Of a stretch of 64,000 nt of DNA, positions 45,502-54,800 are shown one piece after another. Source of the DNA: Angomonas deanei (taxonomy: Eukaryota; Euglenozoa; Kinetoplastea; Trypanosomatida; Trypanosomatidae); assembly GCA_903995115.1 (NCBI GenBank), contig LR877167.1, positions 372,001-436,000 of the forward strand, given 5' to 3'. The notes beneath the pieces were generated by a model that saw nothing but the letters and a program-made list of their open reading frames with translations, was not told the DNA's origin and did no database searches. The number at the start of each line of letters is the position of its first letter. Position 1 is the first letter of the stretch. A program made the translations under genes and the position numbers.

Positions 45502-48258
45502 TTATTTCGCGTCGAGTATCTCTTGCCACTTCGCCCGGTTACTGGCTATATTGTCCACGCACCATTGCATGTCCTTGAAAATAATACTCACGATTTCCTT
45601 GAAAAACTTACCCGCCACAAAATCAATGAACCCAATCTGGCCTTTGGCAAGTTCATTGTTTTGACTACGGTCGAACATGGGGAGTACCTCAATGCCCTTG
45701 GCCTTTTCCATGTCTCCCTGTCGGTAAAACTCTTCCGTCACCGCGGACGCCCAGAGACGGGACATGTCAAACGGCTTTGTGACGTTGGAAACATCGGCCG
45801 CCTTGATCATAGTCTCCATCACCTTTCGCCTGTGTACTACATCCTCCTTATTATAAGAATCCGTGATCTCCATAAAGTCCTTCAACAGCTCACCGTGACG
45901 GGCCATATCGGTCGCCAGCACACAGTCAATCATGCAGCGGTACGCATTGGTAATATCATCGCCCTTTAATCCTTCAAAGATATCGGAATCAGGGTTTGAC
46001 AGTATCTCAATCGCAAGGTTGCAGTGGTGCACCTCCAGCACGGAGTTGTTGCCGCTGGCGCTGGACAGAATACCAAGCGGAGAGTCCGTCTTCAGGTAGA
46101 AACTGTTGTTGACACCCATGTGGTCGAGATCGTGCACCAGGGCCGTCGCGAGCAGCGTGAAGCACTCCAGCTCCGTCAGCAGCTCAGAGACCTTTCCCAC
46201 ATACAGGAATGTATGCAGCGTCTGGCACACGTCGACGACGTGGAAGAAGTTGTGATAGGGGACAAACCTGTACTTCTTGCGACACTGCAACACAAAGTTG
46301 AGCAGCGTCTGGTCTCTGCAGCCGAACTTCTGGGGCAGGCCAGTGCTAAGGAGCAGCTTGTATACCGCCGCCGCTGCCGCATCGAGCGGTGTCGGATACT
46401 TCTCCCGGATATCAAACAGATTAAACTCAAGTGACGTGAGGTCGTACTGGTCGATACCCTCGACGCTCAGTACAGTATTCTTTTCTTCTTCTGTGATGGA
46501 AACCAGTTTAACTTTAGCGTTCTTTGTAGACGCAATATTGCTTCTGTACTCGTTGAGTTCCATAGCTTCCTTACCAGCGTTGACGGCAAACTCAAGCAAG
46601 TGGGAGTTGTTAATCGAAATACCCGCAAACAGGGAGAACACCTTGAAGGTATCTTGGTCCTGCTTTGTAAACTTTCCCACCTTACCGTTTTCTTCCAGCT
46701 TGTTAACGAGCTGAACCACGGCAAGGACCTCGCCGTTGAGGATGATCGGCTCGCACAGTATCGACTGTGTCCGGTAGCCGAGTTGCTTGTCGACGGAGCT
46801 GTTGAACCTAGAATCCTTGTACGCATCCTGGATGTTCTCGCCAATACCGGAGGCTGCCACCGTACCAGCAATACCCTGACCCGATGGGAACCGGATTTCC
46901 CCACCGGCGACGCTGTCAGCCATGCGACTGTACAGCTCGTTTCTCTCCTTGTCGAGAAGGAAGAGGGAGGAGCGGTCGGCATTCAACAGCTTCTTCGCGC
47001 CGTGGAGGACGTGACGCACAATGCCGTTGACGTCGCGGATATCGGTGTTGGAAAGCAGAGTGACCACATCGAGAATTGCATCGCTTTTGCGTTTCTCCCC
47101 GAGCAGATTGTCGTTGATGCGGCAGTTGCGGAGGGAGGCAGCGGCGAACATGGAGAACGTTTCAAACAGCTCCTCGTCGCGCTTACCAAACGTGCGCGGA
47201 AGATGCAGTCCGGTCTCCGTGACCATGTCAAGCTTGTTGATCAGCTGTGCCACGGCAACGATGGTACCCTCATAGCGCACCGGAAGGCACAGTATCGTTT
47301 TGGTCCGGTAGCCGGTTGCCTTGTCCACGTCACGGTTGAATCGCTCGTCTTCGTACGCGTTGGGGATGTTCACCACATCGCCCGTGCGCGCCACGTAACC
47401 CGCGATACCGGTCCCGGTGGGTATACTGACAATATTACCGTCCTCGAAGTGGGCCTCCAACGTGTTCTCGTCCTTGATGATGAACATACTGCAACGGTCG
47501 CTCTCGGTCAGGGCCTTGGCGGTGTTCATGATGGACTGAATGAGCACGTTCTCATCAAGGGCATCGCGGGCTAAGCGCGTCGCCATCGACAACATTGCCT
47601 CCGCCTTCTTGGTTTCGTAGTGAATCGTCTCTCCTTCAATGCAGTTGCGTAAAGCGACACTGGCCACCTTGAGGATAGCCTCCAGGTAGGCTCTGTCGGT
47701 GAGATCCACTCGCCCTCCGGGAGCCTCTACGGAGCCTACAAAGTCGCCATCGGAGACGAGAGGAATATAGAGCGTGTTAGCAATAGTGTACATCACAGTG
47801 GCAGAAAAGGATTTCCCTAAGGCTGTTGAATCATCAAGGGGAGCCGCCACGCCGTGTAGTGGGTCAAGCAATATGCGGTCATTCTTGCTCGCGTAGTATA
47901 CCCGAACGTCGGACGACAGAACAGTACCCAGCTCCTTGCTCAGGGCGCGAATGATATCCTTCAGGGAGGCGCGAACATTCACACATTTTTCGACCAGCTT
48001 TACTAGGTCTTCATTGGTGTCGCGCTGCTGCACTGGTGCCGCGGCTTCAGCCTCACTTTTTGGTGCTAAGTTGGGGACTCTGTTCTGAGTATTTCCAAGT
48101 AAGTTGGATACTTTGTTCTCTATTTTTTTAAACGCATTTTGCTCCGCCTCCGAGAGAACAATTCCCGCGCGGTTGTAGCGGTTGAGAATAGACTCGCACA
48201 AAGTAAACGATTCCAACAAGTGCCTACTTCCCGAAAGATCACCAACGAAGTCAGTCAT
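45502..48258 (-). CDS. PDEB-type phosphodiesterase, copy 7
   Basis: A protein of 918 residues, identical to the array consensus. It is flanked by a four-A spacer on the left and a five-A spacer on the right, with no coding difference seen. Confidence 0.94.
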   Translation of the reverse strand: MTDFVGDLSGSRHLLESFTLCESILNRYNRAGIVLSEAEQNAFKKIENKVSNLLGNTQNRVPNLAPKSEAEAAAPVQQRDTNEDLVKLVEKCVNVRASLKDIIRALSKELGTVLSSDVRVYYASKNDRILLDPLHGVAAPLDDSTALGKSFSATVMYTIANTLYIPLVSDGDFVGSVEAPGGRVDLTDRAYLEAILKVASVALRNCIEGETIHYETKKAEAMLSMATRLARDALDENVLIQSIMNTAKALTESDRCSMFIIKDENTLEAHFEDGNIVSIPTGTGIAGYVARTGDVVNIPNAYEDERFNRDVDKATGYRTKTILCLPVRYEGTIVAVAQLINKLDMVTETGLHLPRTFGKRDEELFETFSMFAAASLRNCRINDNLLGEKRKSDAILDVVTLLSNTDIRDVNGIVRHVLHGAKKLLNADRSSLFLLDKERNELYSRMADSVAGGEIRFPSGQGIAGTVAASGIGENIQDAYKDSRFNSSVDKQLGYRTQSILCEPIILNGEVLAVVQLVNKLEENGKVGKFTKQDQDTFKVFSLFAGISINNSHLLEFAVNAGKEAMELNEYRSNIASTKNAKVKLVSITEEEKNTVLSVEGIDQYDLTSLEFNLFDIREKYPTPLDAAAAAVYKLLLSTGLPQKFGCRDQTLLNFVLQCRKKYRFVPYHNFFHVVDVCQTLHTFLYVGKVSELLTELECFTLLATALVHDLDHMGVNNSFYLKTDSPLGILSSASGNNSVLEVHHCNLAIEILSNPDSDIFEGLKGDDITNAYRCMIDCVLATDMARHGELLKDFMEITDSYNKEDVVHRRKVMETMIKAADVSNVTKPFDMSRLWASAVTEEFYRQGDMEKAKGIEVLPMFDRSQNNELAKGQIGFIDFVAGKFFKEIVSIIFKDMQWCVDNIASNRAKWQEILDAK

Positions 48259-48602
48259 GGTGAACCAACTCTAATGGAGATATTTGAATTAGTACTACAG
48301 AGAAATGCACGTATGGCGTGGGGAGAGAACAGATTTTTTTTTTTTTTTAAAGCATGGTTATTGAAATATCCGTTCGCGAGTACAACACATTCAAAGATGC
48401 ACTGAAACCCCAAATAATGATCGGCACGTAAGTGTCAATGATTAGTAAGTACATAACATATAATAAATACATTTCAATAGAATTTTCAGCCTTGACCAAT
48501 GAAAAAGATGTATCTTTTTTATTTCATTATTCTAGCTTAAGCAAAAAAAAAAAAAAAAAATCTTATTTTTACACGTTTAGTGGCTTCTATGTACATCAAA
48601 TA

Positions 48603-51359
48603 TTATTTCGCGTCGAGTATCTCTTGCCACTTCGCCCGGTTACTGGCTATATTGTCCACGCACCATTGCATGTCCTTGAAAATAATACTCACGATTTCCT
48701 TGAAAAACTTACCCGCCACAAAATCAATGAACCCAATCTGGCCTTTGGCAAGTTCATTGTTTTGACTACGGTCGAACATGGGGAGTACCTCAATGCCCTT
48801 GGCCTTTTCCATGTCTCCCTGTCGGTAAAACTCTTCCGTCACCGCGGACGCCCAGAGACGGGACATGTCAAACGGCTTTGTGACGTTGGAAACATCGGCC
48901 GCCTTGATCATAGTCTCCATCACCTTTCGCCTGTGTACTACATCCTCCTTATTATAAGAATCCGTGATCTCCATAAAGTCCTTCAACAGCTCACCGTGAC
49001 GGGCCATATCGGTCGCCAGCACACAGTCAATCATGCAGCGGTACGCATTGGTAATATCATCGCCCTTTAATCCTTCAAAGATATCGGAATCAGGGTTTGA
49101 CAGTATCTCAATCGCAAGGTTGCAGTGGTGCACCTCCAGCACGGAGTTGTTGCCGCTGGCGCTGGACAGAATACCAAGCGGAGAGTCCGTCTTCAGGTAG
49201 AAACTGTTGTTGACACCCATGTGGTCGAGATCGTGCACCAGGGCCGTCGCGAGCAGCGTGAAGCACTCCAGCTCCGTCAGCAGCTCAGAGACCTTTCCCA
49301 CATACAGGAATGTATGCAGCGTCTGGCACACGTCGACGACGTGGAAGAAGTTGTGATAGGGGACAAACCTGTACTTCTTGCGACACTGCAACACAAAGTT
49401 GAGCAGCGTCTGGTCTCTGCAGCCGAACTTCTGGGGCAGGCCAGTGCTAAGGAGCAGCTTGTATACCGCCGCCGCTGCCGCATCGAGCGGTGTCGGATAC
49501 TTCTCCCGGATATCAAACAGATTAAACTCAAGTGACGTGAGGTCGTACTGGTCGATACCCTCGACGCTCAGTACAGTATTCTTTTCTTCTTCTGTGATGG
49601 AAACCAGTTTAACTTTAGCGTTCTTTGTAGACGCAATATTGCTTCTGTACTCGTTGAGTTCCATAGCTTCCTTACCAGCGTTGACGGCAAACTCAAGCAA
49701 GTGGGAGTTGTTAATCGAAATACCCGCAAACAGGGAGAACACCTTGAAGGTATCTTGGTCCTGCTTTGTAAACTTTCCCACCTTACCGTTTTCTTCCAGC
49801 TTGTTAACGAGCTGAACCACGGCAAGGACCTCGCCGTTGAGGATGATCGGCTCGCACAGTATCGACTGTGTCCGGTAGCCGAGTTGCTTGTCGACGGAGC
49901 TGTTGAACCTAGAATCCTTGTACGCATCCTGGATGTTCTCGCCAATACCGGAGGCTGCCACCGTACCAGCAATACCCTGACCCGATGGGAACCGGATTTC
50001 CCCACCGGCGACGCTGTCAGCCATGCGACTGTACAGCTCGTTTCTCTCCTTGTCGAGAAGGAAGAGGGAGGAGCGGTCGGCATTCAACAGCTTCTTCGCG
50101 CCGTGGAGGACGTGACGCACAATGCCGTTGACGTCGCGGATATCGGTGTTGGAAAGCAGAGTGACCACATCGAGAATTGCATCGCTTTTGCGTTTCTCCC
50201 CGAGCAGATTGTCGTTGATGCGGCAGTTGCGGAGGGAGGCAGCGGCGAACATGGAGAACGTTTCAAACAGCTCCTCGTCGCGCTTACCAAACGTGCGCGG
50301 AAGATGCAGTCCGGTCTCCGTGACCATGTCAAGCTTGTTGATCAGCTGTGCCACGGCAACGATGGTACCCTCATAGCGCACCGGAAGGCACAGTATCGTT
50401 TTGGTCCGGTAGCCGGTTGCCTTGTCCACGTCACGGTTGAATCGCTCGTCTTCGTACGCGTTGGGGATGTTCACCACATCGCCCGTGCGCGCCACGTAAC
50501 CCGCGATACCGGTCCCGGTGGGTATACTGACAATATTACCGTCCTCGAAGTGGGCCTCCAACGTGTTCTCGTCCTTGATGATGAACATACTGCAACGGTC
50601 GCTCTCGGTCAGGGCCTTGGCGGTGTTCATGATGGACTGAATGAGCACGTTCTCATCAAGGGCATCGCGGGCTAAGCGCGTCGCCATCGACAACATTGCC
50701 TCCGCCTTCTTGGTTTCGTAGTGAATCGTCTCTCCTTCAATGCAGTTGCGTAAAGCGACACTGGCCACCTTGAGGATAGCCTCCAGGTAGGCTCTGTCGG
50801 TGAGATCCACTCGCCCTCCGGGAGCCTCTACGGAGCCTACAAAGTCGCCATCGGAGACGAGAGGAATATAGAGCGTGTTAGCAATAGTGTACATCACAGT
50901 GGCAGAAAAGGATTTCCCTAAGGCTGTTGAATCATCAAGGGGAGCCGCCACGCCGTGTAGTGGGTCAAGCAATATGCGGTCATTCTTGCTCGCGTAGTAT
51001 ACCCGAACGTCGGACGACAGAACAGTACCCAGCTCCTTGCTCAGGGCGCGAATGATATCCTTCAGGGAGGCGCGAACATTCACACATTTTTCGACCAGCT
51101 TTACTAGGTCTTCATTGGTGTCGCGCTGCTGCACTGGTGCCGCGGCTTCAGCCTCACTTTTTGGTGCTAAGTTGGGGACTCTGTTCTGAGTATTTCCAAG
51201 TAAGTTGGATACTTTGTTCTCTATTTTTTTAAACGCATTTTGCTCCGCCTCCGAGAGAACAATTCCCGCGCGGTTGTAGCGGTTGAGAATAGACTCGCAC
51301 AAAGTAAACGATTCCAACAAGTGCCTACTTCCCGAAAGATCACCAACGAAGTCAGTCAT
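48603..51359 (-). CDS. PDEB-type phosphodiesterase, copy 8
   Basis: A protein of 918 residues, identical to the array consensus. The spacer to its left has the longest 3' UTR A run seen in the array (about 18 bases); the spacer to its right has the four-A form of the small run. Confidence 0.94.
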   Translation of the reverse strand: MTDFVGDLSGSRHLLESFTLCESILNRYNRAGIVLSEAEQNAFKKIENKVSNLLGNTQNRVPNLAPKSEAEAAAPVQQRDTNEDLVKLVEKCVNVRASLKDIIRALSKELGTVLSSDVRVYYASKNDRILLDPLHGVAAPLDDSTALGKSFSATVMYTIANTLYIPLVSDGDFVGSVEAPGGRVDLTDRAYLEAILKVASVALRNCIEGETIHYETKKAEAMLSMATRLARDALDENVLIQSIMNTAKALTESDRCSMFIIKDENTLEAHFEDGNIVSIPTGTGIAGYVARTGDVVNIPNAYEDERFNRDVDKATGYRTKTILCLPVRYEGTIVAVAQLINKLDMVTETGLHLPRTFGKRDEELFETFSMFAAASLRNCRINDNLLGEKRKSDAILDVVTLLSNTDIRDVNGIVRHVLHGAKKLLNADRSSLFLLDKERNELYSRMADSVAGGEIRFPSGQGIAGTVAASGIGENIQDAYKDSRFNSSVDKQLGYRTQSILCEPIILNGEVLAVVQLVNKLEENGKVGKFTKQDQDTFKVFSLFAGISINNSHLLEFAVNAGKEAMELNEYRSNIASTKNAKVKLVSITEEEKNTVLSVEGIDQYDLTSLEFNLFDIREKYPTPLDAAAAAVYKLLLSTGLPQKFGCRDQTLLNFVLQCRKKYRFVPYHNFFHVVDVCQTLHTFLYVGKVSELLTELECFTLLATALVHDLDHMGVNNSFYLKTDSPLGILSSASGNNSVLEVHHCNLAIEILSNPDSDIFEGLKGDDITNAYRCMIDCVLATDMARHGELLKDFMEITDSYNKEDVVHRRKVMETMIKAADVSNVTKPFDMSRLWASAVTEEFYRQGDMEKAKGIEVLPMFDRSQNNELAKGQIGFIDFVAGKFFKEIVSIIFKDMQWCVDNIASNRAKWQEILDAK

Positions 51360-51701
51360 GGTGAACCAACTCTAATGGAGATATTTGAATTAGTACTACA
51401 GAGAAATGCACGTATGGCGTGGGGAGAGAACAGATTTTTTTTTTTTTTTAAAGCATGGTTATTGAAATATCCGTTCGCGAGTACAACACATTCAAAGATG
51501 CACTGAAACCCCAAATAATGATCGGCACGTAAGTGTCAATGATTAGTAAGTACATAACATATAATAAATACATTTCAATAGAATTTTCAGCCTTGACCAA
51601 TGAAAAGATGTATCTTTTTTATTTCATTATTCTAGCTTAAGCAAAAAAAAAAAAAAAAATCTTATTTTTACACGTTTAGTGGCTTCTATGTACATCAAAT
51701 A

Positions 51702-54458
51702 TTATTTCGCGTCGAGTATCTCTTGCCACTTCGCCCGGTTACTGGCTATATTGTCCACGCACCATTGCATGTCCTTGAAAATAATACTCACGATTTCCTT
51801 GAAAAACTTACCCGCCACAAAATCAATGAACCCAATCTGGCCTTTGGCAAGTTCATTGTTTTGACTACGGTCGAACATGGGGAGTACCTCAATGCCCTTG
51901 GCCTTTTCCATGTCTCCCTGTCGGTAAAACTCTTCCGTCACCGCGGACGCCCAGAGACGGGACATGTCAAACGGCTTTGTGACGTTGGAAACATCGGCCG
52001 CCTTGATCATAGTCTCCATCACCTTTCGCCTGTGTACTACATCCTCCTTATTATAAGAATCCGTGATCTCCATAAAGTCCTTCAACAGCTCACCGTGACG
52101 GGCCATATCGGTCGCCAGCACACAGTCAATCATGCAGCGGTACGCATTGGTAATATCATCGCCCTTTAATCCTTCAAAGATATCGGAATCAGGGTTTGAC
52201 AGTATCTCAATCGCAAGGTTGCAGTGGTGCACCTCCAGCACGGAGTTGTTGCCGCTGGCGCTGGACAGAATACCAAGCGGAGAGTCCGTCTTCAGGTAGA
52301 AACTGTTGTTGACACCCATGTGGTCGAGATCGTGCACCAGGGCCGTCGCGAGCAGCGTGAAGCACTCCAGCTCCGTCAGCAGCTCAGAGACCTTTCCCAC
52401 ATACAGGAATGTATGCAGCGTCTGGCACACGTCGACGACGTGGAAGAAGTTGTGATAGGGGACAAACCTGTACTTCTTGCGACACTGCAACACAAAGTTG
52501 AGCAGCGTCTGGTCTCTGCAGCCGAACTTCTGGGGCAGGCCAGTGCTAAGGAGCAGCTTGTATACCGCCGCCGCTGCCGCATCGAGCGGTGTCGGATACT
52601 TCTCCCGGATATCAAACAGATTAAACTCAAGTGACGTGAGGTCGTACTGGTCGATACCCTCGACGCTCAGTACAGTATTCTTTTCTTCTTCTGTGATGGA
52701 AACCAGTTTAACTTTAGCGTTCTTTGTAGACGCAATATTGCTTCTGTACTCGTTGAGTTCCATAGCTTCCTTACCAGCGTTGACGGCAAACTCAAGCAAG
52801 TGGGAGTTGTTAATCGAAATACCCGCAAACAGGGAGAACACCTTGAAGGTATCTTGGTCCTGCTTTGTAAACTTTCCCACCTTACCGTTTTCTTCCAGCT
52901 TGTTAACGAGCTGAACCACGGCAAGGACCTCGCCGTTGAGGATGATCGGCTCGCACAGTATCGACTGTGTCCGGTAGCCGAGTTGCTTGTCGACGGAGCT
53001 GTTGAACCTAGAATCCTTGTACGCATCCTGGATGTTCTCGCCAATACCGGAGGCTGCCACCGTACCAGCAATACCCTGACCCGATGGGAACCGGATTTCC
53101 CCACCGGCGACGCTGTCAGCCATGCGACTGTACAGCTCGTTTCTCTCCTTGTCGAGAAGGAAGAGGGAGGAGCGGTCGGCATTCAACAGCTTCTTCGCGC
53201 CGTGGAGGACGTGACGCACAATGCCGTTGACGTCGCGGATATCGGTGTTGGAAAGCAGAGTGACCACATCGAGAATTGCATCGCTTTTGCGTTTCTCCCC
53301 GAGCAGATTGTCGTTGATGCGGCAGTTGCGGAGGGAGGCAGCGGCGAACATGGAGAACGTTTCAAACAGCTCCTCGTCGCGCTTACCAAACGTGCGCGGA
53401 AGATGCAGTCCGGTCTCCGTGACCATGTCAAGCTTGTTGATCAGCTGTGCCACGGCAACGATGGTACCCTCATAGCGCACCGGAAGGCACAGTATCGTTT
53501 TGGTCCGGTAGCCGGTTGCCTTGTCCACGTCACGGTTGAATCGCTCGTCTTCGTACGCGTTGGGGATGTTCACCACATCGCCCGTGCGCGCCACGTAACC
53601 CGCGATACCGGTCCCGGTGGGTATACTGACAATATTACCGTCCTCGAAGTGGGCCTCCAACGTGTTCTCGTCCTTGATGATGAACATACTGCAACGGTCG
53701 CTCTCGGTCAGGGCCTTGGCGGTGTTCATGATGGACTGAATGAGCACGTTCTCATCAAGGGCATCGCGGGCTAAGCGCGTCGCCATCGACAACATTGCCT
53801 CCGCCTTCTTGGTTTCGTAGTGAATCGTCTCTCCTTCAATGCAGTTGCGTAAAGCGACACTGGCCACCTTGAGGATAGCCTCCAGGTAGGCTCTGTCGGT
53901 GAGATCCACTCGCCCTCCGGGAGCCTCTACGGAGCCTACAAAGTCGCCATCGGAGACGAGAGGAATATAGAGCGTGTTAGCAATAGTGTACATCACAGTG
54001 GCAGAAAAGGATTTCCCTAAGGCTGTTGAATCATCAAGGGGAGCCGCCACGCCGTGTAGTGGGTCAAGCAATATGCGGTCATTCTTGCTCGCGTAGTATA
54101 CCCGAACGTCGGACGACAGAACAGTACCCAGCTCCTTGCTCAGGGCGCGAATGATATCCTTCAGGGAGGCGCGAACATTCACACATTTTTCGACCAGCTT
54201 TACTAGGTCTTCATTGGTGTCGCGCTGCTGCACTGGTGCCGCGGCTTCAGCCTCACTTTTTGGTGCTAAGTTGGGGACTCTGTTCTGAGTATTTCCAAGT
54301 AAGTTGGATACTTTGTTCTCTATTTTTTTAAACGCATTTTGCTCCGCCTCCGAGAGAACAATTCCCGCGCGGTTGTAGCGGTTGAGAATAGACTCGCACA
54401 AAGTAAACGATTCCAACAAGTGCCTACTTCCCGAAAGATCACCAACGAAGTCAGTCAT
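51702..54458 (-). CDS. PDEB-type phosphodiesterase, copy 9
   Basis: A protein of 918 residues, identical to the array consensus. The spacer to its right has a shorter T run (about 14) beside the splice-acceptor tract. Confidence 0.94.
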   Translation of the reverse strand: MTDFVGDLSGSRHLLESFTLCESILNRYNRAGIVLSEAEQNAFKKIENKVSNLLGNTQNRVPNLAPKSEAEAAAPVQQRDTNEDLVKLVEKCVNVRASLKDIIRALSKELGTVLSSDVRVYYASKNDRILLDPLHGVAAPLDDSTALGKSFSATVMYTIANTLYIPLVSDGDFVGSVEAPGGRVDLTDRAYLEAILKVASVALRNCIEGETIHYETKKAEAMLSMATRLARDALDENVLIQSIMNTAKALTESDRCSMFIIKDENTLEAHFEDGNIVSIPTGTGIAGYVARTGDVVNIPNAYEDERFNRDVDKATGYRTKTILCLPVRYEGTIVAVAQLINKLDMVTETGLHLPRTFGKRDEELFETFSMFAAASLRNCRINDNLLGEKRKSDAILDVVTLLSNTDIRDVNGIVRHVLHGAKKLLNADRSSLFLLDKERNELYSRMADSVAGGEIRFPSGQGIAGTVAASGIGENIQDAYKDSRFNSSVDKQLGYRTQSILCEPIILNGEVLAVVQLVNKLEENGKVGKFTKQDQDTFKVFSLFAGISINNSHLLEFAVNAGKEAMELNEYRSNIASTKNAKVKLVSITEEEKNTVLSVEGIDQYDLTSLEFNLFDIREKYPTPLDAAAAAVYKLLLSTGLPQKFGCRDQTLLNFVLQCRKKYRFVPYHNFFHVVDVCQTLHTFLYVGKVSELLTELECFTLLATALVHDLDHMGVNNSFYLKTDSPLGILSSASGNNSVLEVHHCNLAIEILSNPDSDIFEGLKGDDITNAYRCMIDCVLATDMARHGELLKDFMEITDSYNKEDVVHRRKVMETMIKAADVSNVTKPFDMSRLWASAVTEEFYRQGDMEKAKGIEVLPMFDRSQNNELAKGQIGFIDFVAGKFFKEIVSIIFKDMQWCVDNIASNRAKWQEILDAK

Positions 54459-54800
54459 GGTGAACCAACTCTAATGGAGATATTTGAATTAGTACTACAG
54501 AGAAATGCACGTATGGCGTGGGGAGAGAACAGATTTTTTTTTTTTTTAAAGCATGGTTATTGAAATATCCGTTCGCGAGTACAACACATTCAAAGATGCA
54601 CTGAAACCCCAAATAATGATCGGCACGTAAGTGTCAATGATTAGTAAGTACATAACATATAATAAATACATTTCAATAGAATTTTCAGCCTTGACCAATG
54701 AAAAAGATGTATCTTTTTTATTTCATTATTCTAGCTTAAGCAAAAAAAAAAAAAAAAATCTTATTTTTACACGTTTAGTGGCTTCTATGTACATCAAATA